Shown piece after piece: positions 30,714-42,076 of a DNA stretch of 64,000 bases (its first letter is position 1; the number at the start of each line of letters is the position of its first letter). The notes under the pieces are model-generated. The model worked only from the letters and a program-made list of their open reading frames with translations, had not been told where the DNA came from and did not search any database. A program made the position numbers and the translations under genes. The DNA is from Trichomonas vaginalis G3 (taxonomy: Eukaryota; Parabasalia; Trichomonadida; Trichomonadidae), in NCBI RefSeq assembly GCF_026262505.1, contig NC_067206.1, forward strand, positions 2,562,705-2,626,704, read 5' to 3'.

Positions 30714-33425
30714 ACTTTCGTTTGCAAGGTCATGTACAATAGGTTCTCTTCCTTCTCTCTCCCTAACTTTCTTTCTAAACTCTTCACCAAATATACCATC
30801 TCTATGGTTCTGTGTAGTTCTTTGAGATAAATGTTTAGAACGTCAGGTGTTATATTTCCATCAGCCATGTTCATTTCATACTGGTCCAAAATATCTGCAT
30901 CTTTCATATCTTTCAATGGCATTAAAGCCGCGCTGAAAATACCAGCTATATCTGGTTCACCATTCACTTCCATTGCGTCTACAACTTCTTGGAATTGTGG
31001 TTGTAAGTTTATGAACCACCTATCCGGATTAGCTTTATGACCCCATCTCATTGTAGTTCCATAGTCTGCAGAAACAAAAGTAGGTTTGTTTCCATATTGG
31101 TTAGGTTCTGAATGAACTTTAAACAATGTTTCATTTCTATATGTTTTGTTGAAATTTAACCTTTTATTTTCACCGAGTTCAGCCAAAGATTGAACGTTAT
31201 ATGGTCGTAAGTAAAAAGGATTGTTGTATTTGCGTACATTTTCTTTCAGTTCTTCCATTCTATGCTGAATATTTTCATCTGATGTTGGAGTCTTTTGTAT
31301 GTCGGCGAACATTTTTCGATATTCTTCTACTATGTCAGCCGAATTTTTCTTAGACTCTTGGAAAGATTCCATATTCTCCGCATACACTTGTTGAGGGTCA
31401 AGATTTTTCGGCTGTTCCAAATCTTCATCTAGTTCTGTGAAGTTAGTTTCCAAAGGAGGGACTTGTTCGTTTCCTTCAGGCTCTTCTAGCTGTTGTTGCT
31501 GAACTATTTCTTCCATGTCTGGTTGTATCTGAACTTCTTCCTGTGGAGTTTCTTGTACCTCATCTGCTGGCATTTCATATATTCCGAGACCGTTTTTAAC
31601 AAGTTCCCTATCTAAGTCATCCGGACTCATAAACCTTTCTTCTTTCGTTCCGTCTCTATTTTTTACGCGTTTCATGAAGAGAGTTGAATTATCATTTAGC
31701 TCTGACACCAAATATCTCGGAGTAAATTCAGTCATGTCATTTGGATGATATGCTATTAAATCATATCCCTTAGCGAGCTTGTATTTTCCAGGTTTGAAAT
31801 TATATCCCATTTGGTGCTGAACCATAAAGCTAAATAGGTTCGGGTCAGTATTTCCTTCCTTGAACTTTCTAATAGCTTCTTTATATCTGTCACTAAAGTC
31901 AAGAGTATCTGGGTAACCATAGTCTTCCTTAAGCATTTTTAAGAATTCTTGGTTTCCTTGTTCTCTACTTCTTTTATGTCCTTGCTCTGTTTGTGGTTGT
32001 TGTGTGCAGTGTTTTGAACTGTTGGTTGTGGTGCAGTGTTTTGAACTGTTGGTTGTGGTGCAGTGTTTTGAACTGTTGGTTGTGGTGCTGGTTTTGAACT
32101 GTTGGTTGTTGTGTTGGTTTTGGTGCATGCCTGTGTCTGTGTCCATGTGACGATGTAAATGTTTTAGGTAGTCCTGGTGCAGGTGCTTCTCTTGGAGGGT
32201 TTGGTGGTATATAAGTTCCACTAGCTAGTATATAAGTTCCACCAGCTGGTATATAAGTTCCACCAGCTGGCACATATGTTCCATCTGCAGCATAATGTCC
32301 TACCTGACTTTTCGTTCTTAAGAAAGCATTTACTAGGTCTGTTTTGGTCTGTTGTAACTCTTTTTCTTGACTTTCCACAACAGTTGCTCTAACGGCGTCA
32401 TAGGCACTTTGAACTGCCTGTCTCGTTGCTGCATCTGTTATTTTCGTCATATTTTGTGCTACTTCTCTTAACTCGTTGTCGAAACCTTCAGACTTCAGTT
32501 TCTTTCCAGATGAGAAGTCGTTCACTAGTTTCACCTTACTATGAAGAGCTTCGAAGGCGTTCTTAAAGTCAGCATTCATTAAAGCTTCATTTGAACTGTC
32601 TTCATCCGCTTGTATTTTTGTCCTTATTGACCCTATAAGTTGGGCTGCTTTAGCGTTGGCTTGGGCATCTAACCAGTCATTATTAGCTTTTATATATTCT
32701 GCGCTTTTCATTGCCTTTTGCATGGCTGCGTCGTTATTTTTACTTTCTTGTGCTAAGTTTTCATACTGTACGGTTTGGTTTTGCAACTGTAAAAGTTTTT
32801 CTGCCTTTACATTTGCTTCAACTTCTTTTTTATACTCATCGCTATCCATATATGTCTTCAGGGCTTTTTGTTTTATCTCTTCATCTTTCAGTACTTTATA
32901 TTGAGTAGTATGGTTTTTCAAATTTATAACATCTTGTTCCATTTTTGCTACTTCTGCTGCTTTTTCTGACACTTTTTTCGCATATTCCTCTGTACTTAGT
33001 TCTTTCAGTTGTTCTTCTTTCTTCTTTTTCTCTACGTTTAACTCATTGAGTTTCTTTGTGTGTCTGTCATATTCTAGTTTCTTTTCGTTTTCACTTATTT
33101 GTTTCTGTATGTCTATGTTTGACTTTTTGACATCTGTTATTTGATTTTTGAGTGAACTCAAATTCATTTGACTTTGAGGGTTATAAGCTGTTCCGTCTGC
33201 AGCTCCACCATAGCCTGCCATTTTCGCTAAAAGTGCCGCTCTTAAACCTCCACTCTGTGCACCAATAACTCGGTTTAAAAGCATAGGGTTGCTTGACATT
33301 TGTTGCAACATAGTGGGGTCATTCATCATTTGTTGTTGCAACTGTTGTTGTGGTGTTAGTTTTACTATTGGATGTTTCAATGCTCTCTTCCTCTTACGTA
33401 TATTCTTACGTAGCTTACGTGGCAT
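30698..33425 (-). pseudogene. Long basic/coiled-coil protein, element 2 copy (broken)
   Basis: The N-terminus is very basic (MPRKLRKNIRKRKRALKHP), then Gln/Met-rich, followed by a long coiled coil (roughly residues 90-370). Next come a short tandem AGGTYIP repeat, a His-rich spot (HGHRHRH) and a tandem QPTVQN repeat whose copy number differs between elements 2 and 3. A C-terminal region of several hundred residues follows (GYDLIAYHPNDMTEFTPRYL; NPFYLRPYNVQSLAELGENK). The size, basic start and position next to capsid suggest an internal core or scaffold protein. No family is recognised. It is broken. Confidence 0.55.
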
Positions 33426-33548
33426 TTTAAGTGAAGTTAAAAAGCGGTTTTTGACAGATGTTTATATGACACTTTTTGTTCAGCACAAAAAACTACTCGG
33501 TCAAAGTGTTGTCAGTTTTGTAAAATAACCATCCTATCTTGTTTTAAA

Positions 33549-33701
33549 ATGGAGAAAAGGCTTCTCAAAGTATACTTCCTTGGAACGCCCGTAACTTTTC
33601 CTGTAGCGACGATAGACCCTTACTTGTCCGGACAAAGTTATACTATTTTGAGTGCTCTACAAAAAAGTCAACGGCGACGACTCTCAAAAACCGTTGTGTA
33701 A
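33549..33701 (+). CDS. 50-residue basic protein, function unknown
   Basis: A short frame begins MEKRLLKVYFLGTPVTFPVA and ends with a basic patch QRRRLSKTVV. It lies in the otherwise empty space between the long coiled-coil gene and the 361-residue gene. The ATG follows TTTTAAA. It may be real or chance. Confidence 0.3.
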   Translation: MEKRLLKVYFLGTPVTFPVATIDPYLSGQSYTILSALQKSQRRRLSKTVV

Positions 33702-33861
33702 AAAGTTTTACCGTTGGACAAAAAGTATATATAGAAAACAAAAAACGTTTATAGTTCATTCAATATTTGAGATGGAACGGTTTGCCAACGGTAACTATTA
33801 AATAAAATAAAAAAATAGAGGGGGTTACCGTTGACGAAAACGGTTTATTTTAAACTTTTCT

Positions 33862-34947
33862 ATGAGTAGTCCGAAAAAAACAGTTTATTTTTGTCTAATG
33901 GCATTCGCTAGCGTGTTCGCTCCAAATTCACCTGAAGAAATTGCTTGCAAACTTTCAGCACCCACAGGTTTAGAGCCTCAATATCAAACTGCAGCATCTA
34001 CACATTCTCCAAGCAGAACAGACAATTCGCTCAATCCAAAGCCACTTTCACTACCAAAAACAATACCAAACGAGCTCCGTATTACAAAGAACCACAGCAA
34101 CGCTGAACTACGCAAAATACTACTCAGATTGTCTGAAGAATACTTCAATTCAAAGCCAGAAGAAAGAGTTGCTGCAACTTTTAACAAAGAATATTGTGAA
34201 CAACTCAACAAAGTTCTTGCAGACTTTACCAAACTACAAAAAGAAACACCTGACCCATTCGAATTAGGTGACACAATTGTCAACTATTTTCCAACAATAA
34301 CAAAGATAATGGTTGACAGAACTATATGTCAGCTTATTGAAAGTCTTCCACCCAAAGCTGCAAAAAAAGTCGAACAGTTTTGGGTCGAATTCAAATTAAA
34401 GAGTTATGGATATCAGGATGACGAAGAAGAACGTGAGTACGGACAAGAAACAGCAAAATGGCAATGTCTTAGCTCACTCAACCCCAAGTTCAAACCATTA
34501 TTTTACTCAGACAACAACACAATTCAAGTACGCAAAATTGCTATTCATTTCGTTAACCAAGCAGAAGACATTGAAGAAGGAGACTCTATCTCAGTTTATG
34601 TTTGCTACTGCAAGTTTTTCAAGGACGAATTTGGAGGACCAATTCTCATGCATGTCTTCAAGCCACGTCAGCAACTCTACGTTGAAACTGAAATAACACT
34701 CATGCATGGAATGTATCTCAAGTTTGAAAGCCAATTGGAAAACACATACAACATTTGGCTTTCATACATTCAGTTCGATACACCAGATGACTTTGATGTT
34801 GAAGAAGAAGACTCTACTCAAGAAGATGAACCACAAGACTCACCTGATGATGACGAATTTGTACCCGAAGAAGAAGAATATCATTCAAGAACACCATCAG
34901 AAGACGACCAACAAATGGCAGATGCAATGGACAGTCAAGTTCCATGA
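33862..34947 (+). CDS. 361-residue accessory protein with acidic tail
   Basis: This gene looks whole. The N-terminus (about 1-80) is Ser/Pro-rich, the middle is helical (LRKILLRLSEEYFNSKPEER) and then beta-rich (ISVYVCYCKFFKDEFGGPIL), and the last 60 residues are strongly acidic (EEEDSTQEDEPQDSPDDDEF). The acidic end suggests binding to basic proteins such as histones or a core protein. It occupies the right end of element 2 and has no counterpart in element 3, where repeats stand instead. Codon use is richer in C than in the core genes. No family is recognised. Confidence 0.7.
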   Translation: MSSPKKTVYFCLMAFASVFAPNSPEEIACKLSAPTGLEPQYQTAASTHSPSRTDNSLNPKPLSLPKTIPNELRITKNHSNAELRKILLRLSEEYFNSKPEERVAATFNKEYCEQLNKVLADFTKLQKETPDPFELGDTIVNYFPTITKIMVDRTICQLIESLPPKAAKKVEQFWVEFKLKSYGYQDDEEEREYGQETAKWQCLSSLNPKFKPLFYSDNNTIQVRKIAIHFVNQAEDIEEGDSISVYVCYCKFFKDEFGGPILMHVFKPRQQLYVETEITLMHGMYLKFESQLENTYNIWLSYIQFDTPDDFDVEEEDSTQEDEPQDSPDDDEFVPEEEEYHSRTPSEDDQQMADAMDSQVP

Positions 34948-34985
34948 AACTAAACATCTAATTTTACCTCAATTCCAACTTTTTT

Positions 34986-35050
34986 AAACATCTTCGGGCT
35001 AGAGGGCGCAACGCGCCTGGAAGCCCCACTACCTTTTTTTTTTTTTTTTT
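34986..35050. repeat. Terminal inverted repeat, right end of element 2
   Basis: Read inward it has 17 A, then GGTAGTGGGGCTTCCA and the hairpin GGCGC-GTT-GCGCC. The hairpin differs from the left end (GGCAC-TTC-GTGCC), but both arms have changed together. Confidence 0.9.
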
Positions 35051-35056
35051 CATATA
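35051..35056. repeat. Target-site duplication of element 2 (right copy)
   Basis: CATATA directly follows the terminal T run and matches 10566-10571. Confidence 0.85.
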
Positions 35057-35252
35057 ACTAATAATTTATGATCGAGTTTTAAAACTCAGAAAAAATAATC
35101 TAAGATGAAATTCTTTTTGTTTTCTATTTCTTTCTAATTTCACACAAATAATTTTTAAAAAGCTCATCATTTTGAATAAATTTTTTCAAGCTAATTTTTT
35201 TGATCGGTATAATTTAATAATGATATATCCATACTTATCAATACCCAATCAT
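35057..35252. other. Host spacer between elements 2 and 3
   Basis: About 196 bp of AT-rich DNA with no gene or repeat separates two independently inserted Mavericks. Confidence 0.7.
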
Positions 35253-35255
35253 TCA

Positions 35256-35258
<3 letters not shown>
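35253..35258. repeat. Target-site duplication of element 3 (left copy)
   Basis: TCATCT lies before the A run and again after the T run at 59841-59846. Confidence 0.8.
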
Positions 35259-35296
<38 letters not shown>

Positions 35297-35345
35297 TAGT
35301 GGGGCTTCCAGGCACTTCGTGCCTTCTAGCCCTGAGGATGTTTGG
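35259..35345. repeat. Terminal inverted repeat, left end of element 3
   Basis: Thirty-six A precede GGTAGTGGGGCTTCCA and the GGCAC-TTC-GTGCC hairpin. This is the hairpin type of the methylase end of elements 2 and 4, although here it stands at the capsid end. Confidence 0.9.
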
Positions 35346-35892
35346 TATAATGAAGTTGATATTCGGAGGACTCTTCTTCTTCCTCCATTGCTTCTGAGAA
35401 GAAGCCTTCTTCTGGGTCGAAAACATTATATAATGTGTCGCTTTTCACAAATTATATATGTTTTCATGTTTTGTCAAACATGAACGTAAATGTTTTGTCA
35501 AGACTTCTTCGTAATGAGTGTAAATGACCAAAAATATAATTTAGGGTAGAAGGTTAGATCTAACCTCTTTTCTAACCTCTTTTCTACCCTCTTGAATTTG
35601 TCATGATTTCTTCGTAAATGTTTTGTCAAACATGAACGTACATGTTTTGTCAAGACTTCTTCGTAATGAGTGTAAATGACCAAAAATATAATTTAGGTGA
35701 AGAGGTGAGATCTCACCTGTTTTCTCACCTCTTTTCTCACCTCATGAATTTGTCATGATTTCTTCGTCATAGGCACGGAGATAGGACGGTTATTTTACAA
35801 AACTGACAACACTTTGACCGAGTAGTTTTTTGTGCTGAACAAAAAGTGTCATATAAACATCTGTCAAAAACCGCTTTTTAACTTCACTTAAA
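35346..35892. repeat. Subterminal repeat region with two GATC palindrome units, element 3 left
   Basis: The region starts with the acidic-tail relic (35370-35430). Two units of about 150 bp follow, each made of a spacer (TTTTGTCAAACATGAACGTA; CTTCTTCGTAATGAGTGTAA) and a palindrome. The first palindrome (35543-35591) has AGGTTAGATCTAACCT and the second (35695-35743) AGGTGAGATCTCACCT. The end is the leader of the long coiled-coil gene. Confidence 0.8.
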
Positions 35893-38646
35893 ATGCCACG
35901 TAAGCTACGTAAGAATATACGTAAGAGGAAGGGAGCATTGAAACATCCAATAGTAAAACTAACACCACAACAACAGTTGCAACAACAAATGCTGAATGAC
36001 CCCACTATGTTGCAACAAATGTCAAGCAACCCTATGCTTTTAAACCGAGTTATTGGTGCACAGAGTGGAGGTTTAAGAGCGGCACTTTTAGCGAAAATGG
36101 CAGGCTATGGTGGAGCTGCAGACGGAACAGCTTATAACCCTCAAAGTCAAATGAATTTGAGTTCACTCAAAAATCAAATAGCAGATGTCAAAAAGTCAAA
36201 CATAGACATACAGAAACAAATAAGTGAAAACGAAAAGAAACTAGAATATGACAGACACACAAAGAAACTCAATGAGTTAAACGTAGAGAAAAAGAAGAAA
36301 GAAGAACAACTGAAAGAACTAAGTACAGAGGAATATGCGAAAAAAGTGTCAGAAAAAGCAGCAGAAGTAGCAAAAATGGAACAAGATGTTATAAATTTGA
36401 AAAACCATACTACTCAATATAAAGTACTGAAAGATGAAGAGATAAAAAAAAAGCCCTGAAGACATATATGGATAGCGATGAGTATAAAAAAGAAGTTGAA
36501 GCAAATGTAAAGGCAGAAAAACTTTTACAGTTGCAAAACCAAACCGTACAGTATGAAAACTTAGCACAAGAAAGTAAAAATAACGACGCAGCCATGCAAA
36601 AGGCAATGAAAAGCGCAGAATATATAAAAGCTAATAATGACTGGTTAGATGCCCAAGCCAACGCTAAAGCAGCCCAACTTATAGGGTCAATAAGGACAAA
36701 AATACAAGCGGATGAAGACAGTTCAAATGAAGCTTTAATGAATGCTGACTTTAAGAACGCCTTCGAAGCTCTTCATAGTAAGGTGAAACTAGTGAACGAC
36801 TTCTCATCTGGAAAGAAACTGAAGTCTGAAGGTTTCGACAAAGAGTTAAGAGAAGTAGCACAAAATATGACGAAAATAACAGATGCAGCAACGAGACAGG
36901 CAGTTCAAAGTGCCTATGACGCCGTTAGAGCAACTGTTGTGGAAAGTCAAGAAAAAGAGTTACAACAGACCAAAACAGACCTAGTAAATGCTTTCTTAAA
37001 AACGAAAAGTCAGGTAGGACATTATGCTGCAGATGGAACATATGTGCCAGCTGGTGGAACTTATATACCAGCTGGTGGAACTTATATACTAGCTAGTGGA
37101 ACTTATATACCACCAAACCCTCCAAGAGAAGCACCTGCACCAGGACTACCTAAAACATTTACATCGTCACATGGACACAGACACAGGCATGCACCAAAAC
37201 CAACACAACAACCAACAGTTCAAAATCCAGCACCACAACCAACAGTTCAAAACACTGCACCACAACCAACAGTTCAAAACACTGCACCACAACCAACAGT
37301 TCAAAACACTGCACCACAACCAACAGTTCAAAACACTGCACAGCAACAACCACAAACAGAGCAAGGACATAAAAGAAGTAGAGAACAAGGAAACCAAGAA
37401 TTCTTAAAAATGCTTAAGGAAGACTATGGTTACCCAGATACTCTTGACTTTAGTGACAGATATAAAGAAGCTATTAGAAAGTTCAAGGAAGGAAATACTG
37501 ACCCGAACCTATTTAGCTTTATGGTTCAGCACCAAATGGGATATAATTTCAAACCTGGAAAATACAAGCTCGCTAAGGGATATGATTTAATAGCATATCA
37601 TCCAAATGACATGACTGAATTTACTCCGAGATATTTGGTGTCAGAGCTAAATGATAATTCAACTCTCTTCATGAAACGCGTAAAAAATAGAGACGGAACG
37701 AAAGAAGAAAGGTTTATGAGTCCGGATGACTTAGATAGGGAACTTTTTAAAAACGGTCTCGGAATATATGAAATGCCAGCAGATGAGGTACAAGAAACTC
37801 CACAGGAAGAAGTTCAGATACAACCAGACATGGAAGAAATAGTTCAGCAACAACAGCTAGAAGAGCCTGAAGGAAACAAACAAGTCCCTCCTTTGGAAAC
37901 TAACTTCACAGAACTAGATGAAGATTTGGAACAGCCGAAAAATCTTGACCCTCAACAAGTATGCGGGGAATATGGAATCTTTCCAAGAGTCTAAGAAAAA
38001 TTCGGCTGACATAGTAGAAGAATATCGAAAAATGTTCGCCGACATACAAAAGACTCCAACATCAGATGAAAATATTCAGCATAGAATGGAAGTACTGAAA
38101 GAAAGTGTACGCAAATACAACAATCCTTTTTACTTACGACCATATAACGTTCAATCTTTGGCTGAACTCGGTGAAAATAAAAGGTTAAATTTCAACAAAA
38201 CATATAGAAATGAAACATTGTTTAAAGTTCATTCAGAACCTAACCAAGATGGAAACAAACCTACTTTTGTTTCTGCAGACTATGGAACTACAATGAGATG
38301 GGGTCATAAAGCTAATCCGGATAGGTGGTTCATAAACTTACAACCACAATTCCAAGAAGTTGTAGACGCAATGGAAGTGAATGGTGAACCAGATATAGCT
38401 GGTATTTTAAGCGCGGCTTTAATGCCATTGAAAGATATGAAACATGCAGATATTTTGGACCAGTATGAAATGAACATGGCTGATGGAAATATAACACCTG
38501 ACGTTCTAGAACATTTATCTCAAAGAACTACACAGAACCATAGAGATGGTATATTTGGTGAAGAGTTTAGAAAGAAAGTTAGGGAGAGAGAGGAAGAGAA
38601 CCTATTGTACATGACCTTGCAAACGAAAGTTTGCAAAATGTCATAA
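35893..38646 (+). pseudogene. Long basic/coiled-coil protein, element 3 copy (broken)
   Basis: This copy matches 30698-33425. It has five QPTVQN-type repeats at about 37210-37340, more than in element 2, showing repeat-number change inside the gene. It is broken. Confidence 0.55.
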
Positions 38647-38649
38647 AAA

Positions 38650-39153
38650 CTTACTTTGCAGACAATGAACGAGAAGGGATGAATATTTAAGAAAACTCAA
38701 ATGGACAGTACCAAATGAAATGTTAGTATTGAAAAACATGTTCCTTGACAAAATAAAACCAACTACAGAAATAAATGACCAAGACTGAAACATTGGGTAA
38801 AAGCTTTCCCATTCACAAAAGATATTATTGGTAACATGGAAAGAAAACCAGAATGGCTACAAAAACATATATTTGGAAACGAGCTTATTCCATATGGACA
38901 AGCTATATTTGAAGAGCTTGAACCGGAAACTCAGGAAAGAGTCATGCAAACAATAAGCGACGACTCAAATACAAACTATGACAAAATCTTTCTAGGATAT
39001 AGGTTACCTGAGATGGGCGACCAGAGCCCAAAGGCAAAAAGGACATGGGAAATTTACAACATACTAGGTGAACATGAGGCAAAGATGCAACGACTTGAAG
39101 CAGAGGGCAAGTTACCAAAAGCGACACCAAAGAAGAAGAGTAGAACAAAGTGA
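38650..39153 (+). pseudogene. Conserved segment after the long coiled-coil protein, element 3 (broken)
   Basis: This is the counterpart of 30189-30713 with the same basic end. It is broken. Confidence 0.45.
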
Positions 39154-39277
39154 AAGTAGTGAAGAAGTAACTTCATCTAGTGAAAGTAGTGGCAATGAAG
39201 GAAAAAGAAGAGTTAAAAACTCAGTCAGGAAGAAAGTAAAGCTTGGTACGAGTGGGTTCTATTATGATGATATATAA
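39068..39277 (+). other. Short basic, serine-rich overlapping frame, element 3
   Basis: The 69-residue frame matches 30068-30274, one residue longer near the C-terminus, and remains open. Confidence 0.4.
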
Positions 39278-39309
39278 ATCCAACTATTCTATATTTTTAC
39301 CCATATGAA

Positions 39310-40917
39310 ATGTACGCCGCTCAGAATATAACGCCAACAGTTTTGGATGCCATGAACGGAAATGTTTCCGAATGGTATAACGAATGCGACAATGCCATTA
39401 GAAGGTCAGAAATAGTTCCTGGAACTTACGAATATACAACTGCTGTTTCTTATGGAAACGTAGGTGAGTTTGGAGAAGGTTCTTCAACAACAGTAGATAT
39501 TGCTTGCGACAGGTTTCATATTATTTCTATTGACAACTCATTCTTATACGTGGAACAAGACATTGAAATAAAACCTTCTGCCAAGTTGTCTGACAAGAAA
39601 GGTTGCAATGGAATTTTCTATGTCGGATACCAATATGCTCCAGAAGTTTTCATGGGATATAAGATATATTCTAACTCTGACTTAGTTCAAACAGTAACAT
39701 GGGCAAACTATGAATGGTTCGCTTTGAGAAACTCAGTACAACCACAAGCTAGAGAACAAACAGACCAGTATGCAAATATTGAGAAAATAAGAAGACTTGA
39801 CCCTAACGTTCCAGGAGTTTATGTTAACCTTTCTGGTTCAGATGGAACTGCTGCCACTAAAGTAAAACTGAAACTTAGAGTTCCTTTGTCATCTTTCCTC
39901 ATCTTCAGGTTTTTAAGATACTTGCCAAACTGGGCAGGAAAAATTTCTATCGAACTTACTCCAAGCAAAAATAACTTAGTCATTGCACCAACACAAGACC
40001 CATTCACTATTACAGACGTAAAGGGAACAAATCAAACGTCATTCGCCGAATTTTGCAAAGACAAAGTTGACTTAGACTTTGGTTTCTCAAACTTCAACAA
40101 TGAAGTAAACTATTATTTCAATGCTGCTGGAACTGCTTGGGACCCAGTTAAGTTTACATGCGAAAAATTTGAATGCAAGAGAATAGAAAGCAGACTTGCA
40201 GTCTATATGTTGGACCCAGATATTTCAAATGCTTTAGCTGCCAAATATATTGCAGTTCCACTTATGTTCCCTATACACCAAATATCTGTCAAAGACTTTG
40301 CAGGTGAAGTTGGAAACCAAAGTGCTGACCCAGGTGCAAGAACAGATATTGCTTTAACAACTGCAATGAAACATGCAGATACTATGTTTGTACTGTTCAG
40401 ACGAACTATAAATGACTATTCTTGTTTCTACAACCCCGGTATTAAATATCATATAAACATAGATGGCAAATATTATCCAAGAGAAGAATATTCTACAGTT
40501 GAGGATATGAGGTCATACAACTTGACATTAGATGCTATGAACTTTAACAACAACTTCACAACAACCATTAACCCTGAAATGCAAAGTTCTATTATGCCAT
40601 ATGTGAAAGTATGGACTCATACAGGAGGTCAAAAAACTCAATATACAAATGGAGACCGTTCAAACTTTTGGCTTGGCATTCCATTTGCTGACTCAGAAGA
40701 CTTTATGGGTGGTATTTCAACTGTTGGTACTGTACAAATACAATATACTGGTGACAGAGACGGTCCAGATGAATTGAGAGCAAAGAAGTTTACAAAACCA
40801 ATAGCACTTTTCACGGAAGATGCTCTTTTGAAGATTCGTTCGATGAAACCTGCTGGGGCTCCTCAGATTGGCATAACGACAGCTTCCATCGAGCAGATTT
40901 TGGCAGCAGGTCAGTAA
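39310..40917 (+). CDS. Candidate major capsid protein (double jelly-roll type)
   Basis: This 535-residue protein looks whole. It begins MYAAQNITPTVLDAMNGNVS and is beta-rich throughout. The stretch LRVPLSSFLIFRFLRYLPNW, followed by KISIELTPSKNN, resembles the conserved middle of Polinton and virophage double jelly-roll capsid proteins, where a leucine/proline segment precedes an IELT strand. The second half (ECKRIESRLAVYMLDPDISN, and MPYVKVWTHTGGQKTQY) fits a second barrel. The size is within the family range. It stands at the head of the structural block with the TTTTTACCCATATGAA leader. Assignment rests on pattern and place, so other virion roles remain possible. Confidence 0.68.
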   Translation: MYAAQNITPTVLDAMNGNVSEWYNECDNAIRRSEIVPGTYEYTTAVSYGNVGEFGEGSSTTVDIACDRFHIISIDNSFLYVEQDIEIKPSAKLSDKKGCNGIFYVGYQYAPEVFMGYKIYSNSDLVQTVTWANYEWFALRNSVQPQAREQTDQYANIEKIRRLDPNVPGVYVNLSGSDGTAATKVKLKLRVPLSSFLIFRFLRYLPNWAGKISIELTPSKNNLVIAPTQDPFTITDVKGTNQTSFAEFCKDKVDLDFGFSNFNNEVNYYFNAAGTAWDPVKFTCEKFECKRIESRLAVYMLDPDISNALAAKYIAVPLMFPIHQISVKDFAGEVGNQSADPGARTDIALTTAMKHADTMFVLFRRTINDYSCFYNPGIKYHINIDGKYYPREEYSTVEDMRSYNLTLDAMNFNNNFTTTINPEMQSSIMPYVKVWTHTGGQKTQYTNGDRSNFWLGIPFADSEDFMGGISTVGTVQIQYTGDRDGPDELRAKKFTKPIALFTEDALLKIRSMKPAGAPQIGITTASIEQILAAGQ

Positions 40918-41228
40918 GTTGTTCTTGAACTGACTTCTCTCCGTCAAATATTGACAGTACGCCAGTTTTGACATAATATTGTAAGATAAACTTTCCTTTA
41001 GAAATATCTGTAAGTTTTGAAGTTATATTTTTGTCTGCTTCAAGAACTTTCACCATTTCAGTTATACCAACTTTCTTTGCTTTATGAAAATATTTTAGGT
41101 TCAGCAAAGACTGCTATTCTATAACATTTCCATTGTTTGTAAAGAACTATTCTGTCAATGTATTTGTATTGTTTGTGAGTATAAACTTTGTTCTGCTTCA
41201 ATTCAAAGAGATACTCGAATACGTCCAT
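40811..41228 (-). pseudogene. Unknown protein convergent with the capsid gene, element 3 copy (broken)
   Basis: This is the copy of the gene at 28122-28540, again lying over the 3' end of the capsid gene on the opposite strand. It is broken. Confidence 0.45.
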
Positions 41229-41246
41229 CTTTTTATTCTAAGTAAA

Positions 41247-41553
41247 ATGTCATTTCCGAAAAATAGAAGCGTAAGTGTTTCAAAAGGTTTAATGGCGGTG
41301 GCAGATGTGAAGTTAAATTCACCAACTCAAACAAACAGTCAAAGTGTTGTTGTCAATGTCAAAGACAGAGATGTTGAAGTGGGGAAACCATACGAAGACG
41401 AAGATGGTATACAATTGTTCCTGTAAAAGAACAACCAACATATCCTGAAGTTAGCAGAGACTTAAGTTCTGTTGCAGATATTCGAAACGACTACCAACAA
41501 CTGAAAGACAAACTTCAAACTCAGGAGAAGATTTGTCAAGCTTTAAGTATAAT
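41247..41553 (+). pseudogene. 101-residue protein, element 3 copy (broken)
   Basis: This is the copy of 27798-28103, with the same leader TTTTTATTCTAAGTAAA. It is broken. Confidence 0.5.
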
Positions 41554-41827
41554 GTTAAACTTGGTCGAACACAACCCTGTAAAAGTGAACTCATATGTCA
41601 TTGCACCTCATGAAGTTTTGAAAGAACTATTGAAACTTTTGACAGAGGCAGACGATATAAACATCAAAGAAATAGAACCCGACATTAGTTGCTGTGGTGT
41701 TTCATATAATGTCATTGACAAGATATACGTTTATGAAAGGAGGTGAAACGTGAACTTAAAGTATAGTTTCCCAGACGTCATAAAAATATTTGACGACCAC
41801 AACATTTCATTAAAATTTATTTGCTAA
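41552..41827 (+). pseudogene. 91-residue protein, element 3 copy (broken)
   Basis: This is the copy of 27523-27798, with its ATG close to the end of the previous gene. It is broken. Confidence 0.5.
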
Positions 41828-41833
41828 GTAAAA

Positions 41834-42066
41834 ATGTCAAAACTTCTTGAAAGATGTTTGAAGAAAATAATTATAGACTTTATTTCATGTAAAGGACTTT
41901 ACACACTTTTTGAACGATATGAAAGACCCTGTTTTGTTTGTTCGTGTAGACAAAGGAAAGTTCTATGTCTTTACAAAATATATTGAACTTCTTAGACAGA
42001 GAACTTCAAGAAACGCCATGTGAAAGTTTAGATGAAGTTCTTCTCCACTTTCAGAAAAACTTTTAA
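41834..42066 (+). pseudogene. 76-residue protein, element 3 copy (broken)
   Basis: This is the copy of 27286-27516. It is broken. Confidence 0.5.
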
Positions 42067-42076
42067 ATATATATAA

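Larger units (their letters stand above)
10572..35050 (+). mobile_element. Maverick/Polinton element 2 (both ends present)
   Basis: This 24.5-kb element is bounded by terminal repeats, homopolymer A/T ends and a CATATA duplication. From the left it holds methylase, 43-, 120- and 80-residue proteins, minor structural, fibre, integrase, GLFG-start, 50-residue, Lys/Glu-rich and polB parts; then an accessory block (about 18.95-23.36 kb); then ATPase, Lys/Glu-rich, unknown, SF3 helicase, candidate penton, three small genes, candidate major capsid and a long coiled-coil protein; and last a 361-residue accessory protein. It is broken, with about fifteen breaks, but many genes look whole. Near-identity to the other copies suggests recent activity. 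Confidence 0.95.

Noticed and set aside
37159-37397. Minus-strand frames with repeated CFELLVVV or LNCWLWCSV
   Set aside because: They are shadows of the QPTVQN repeat of the long coiled-coil gene.
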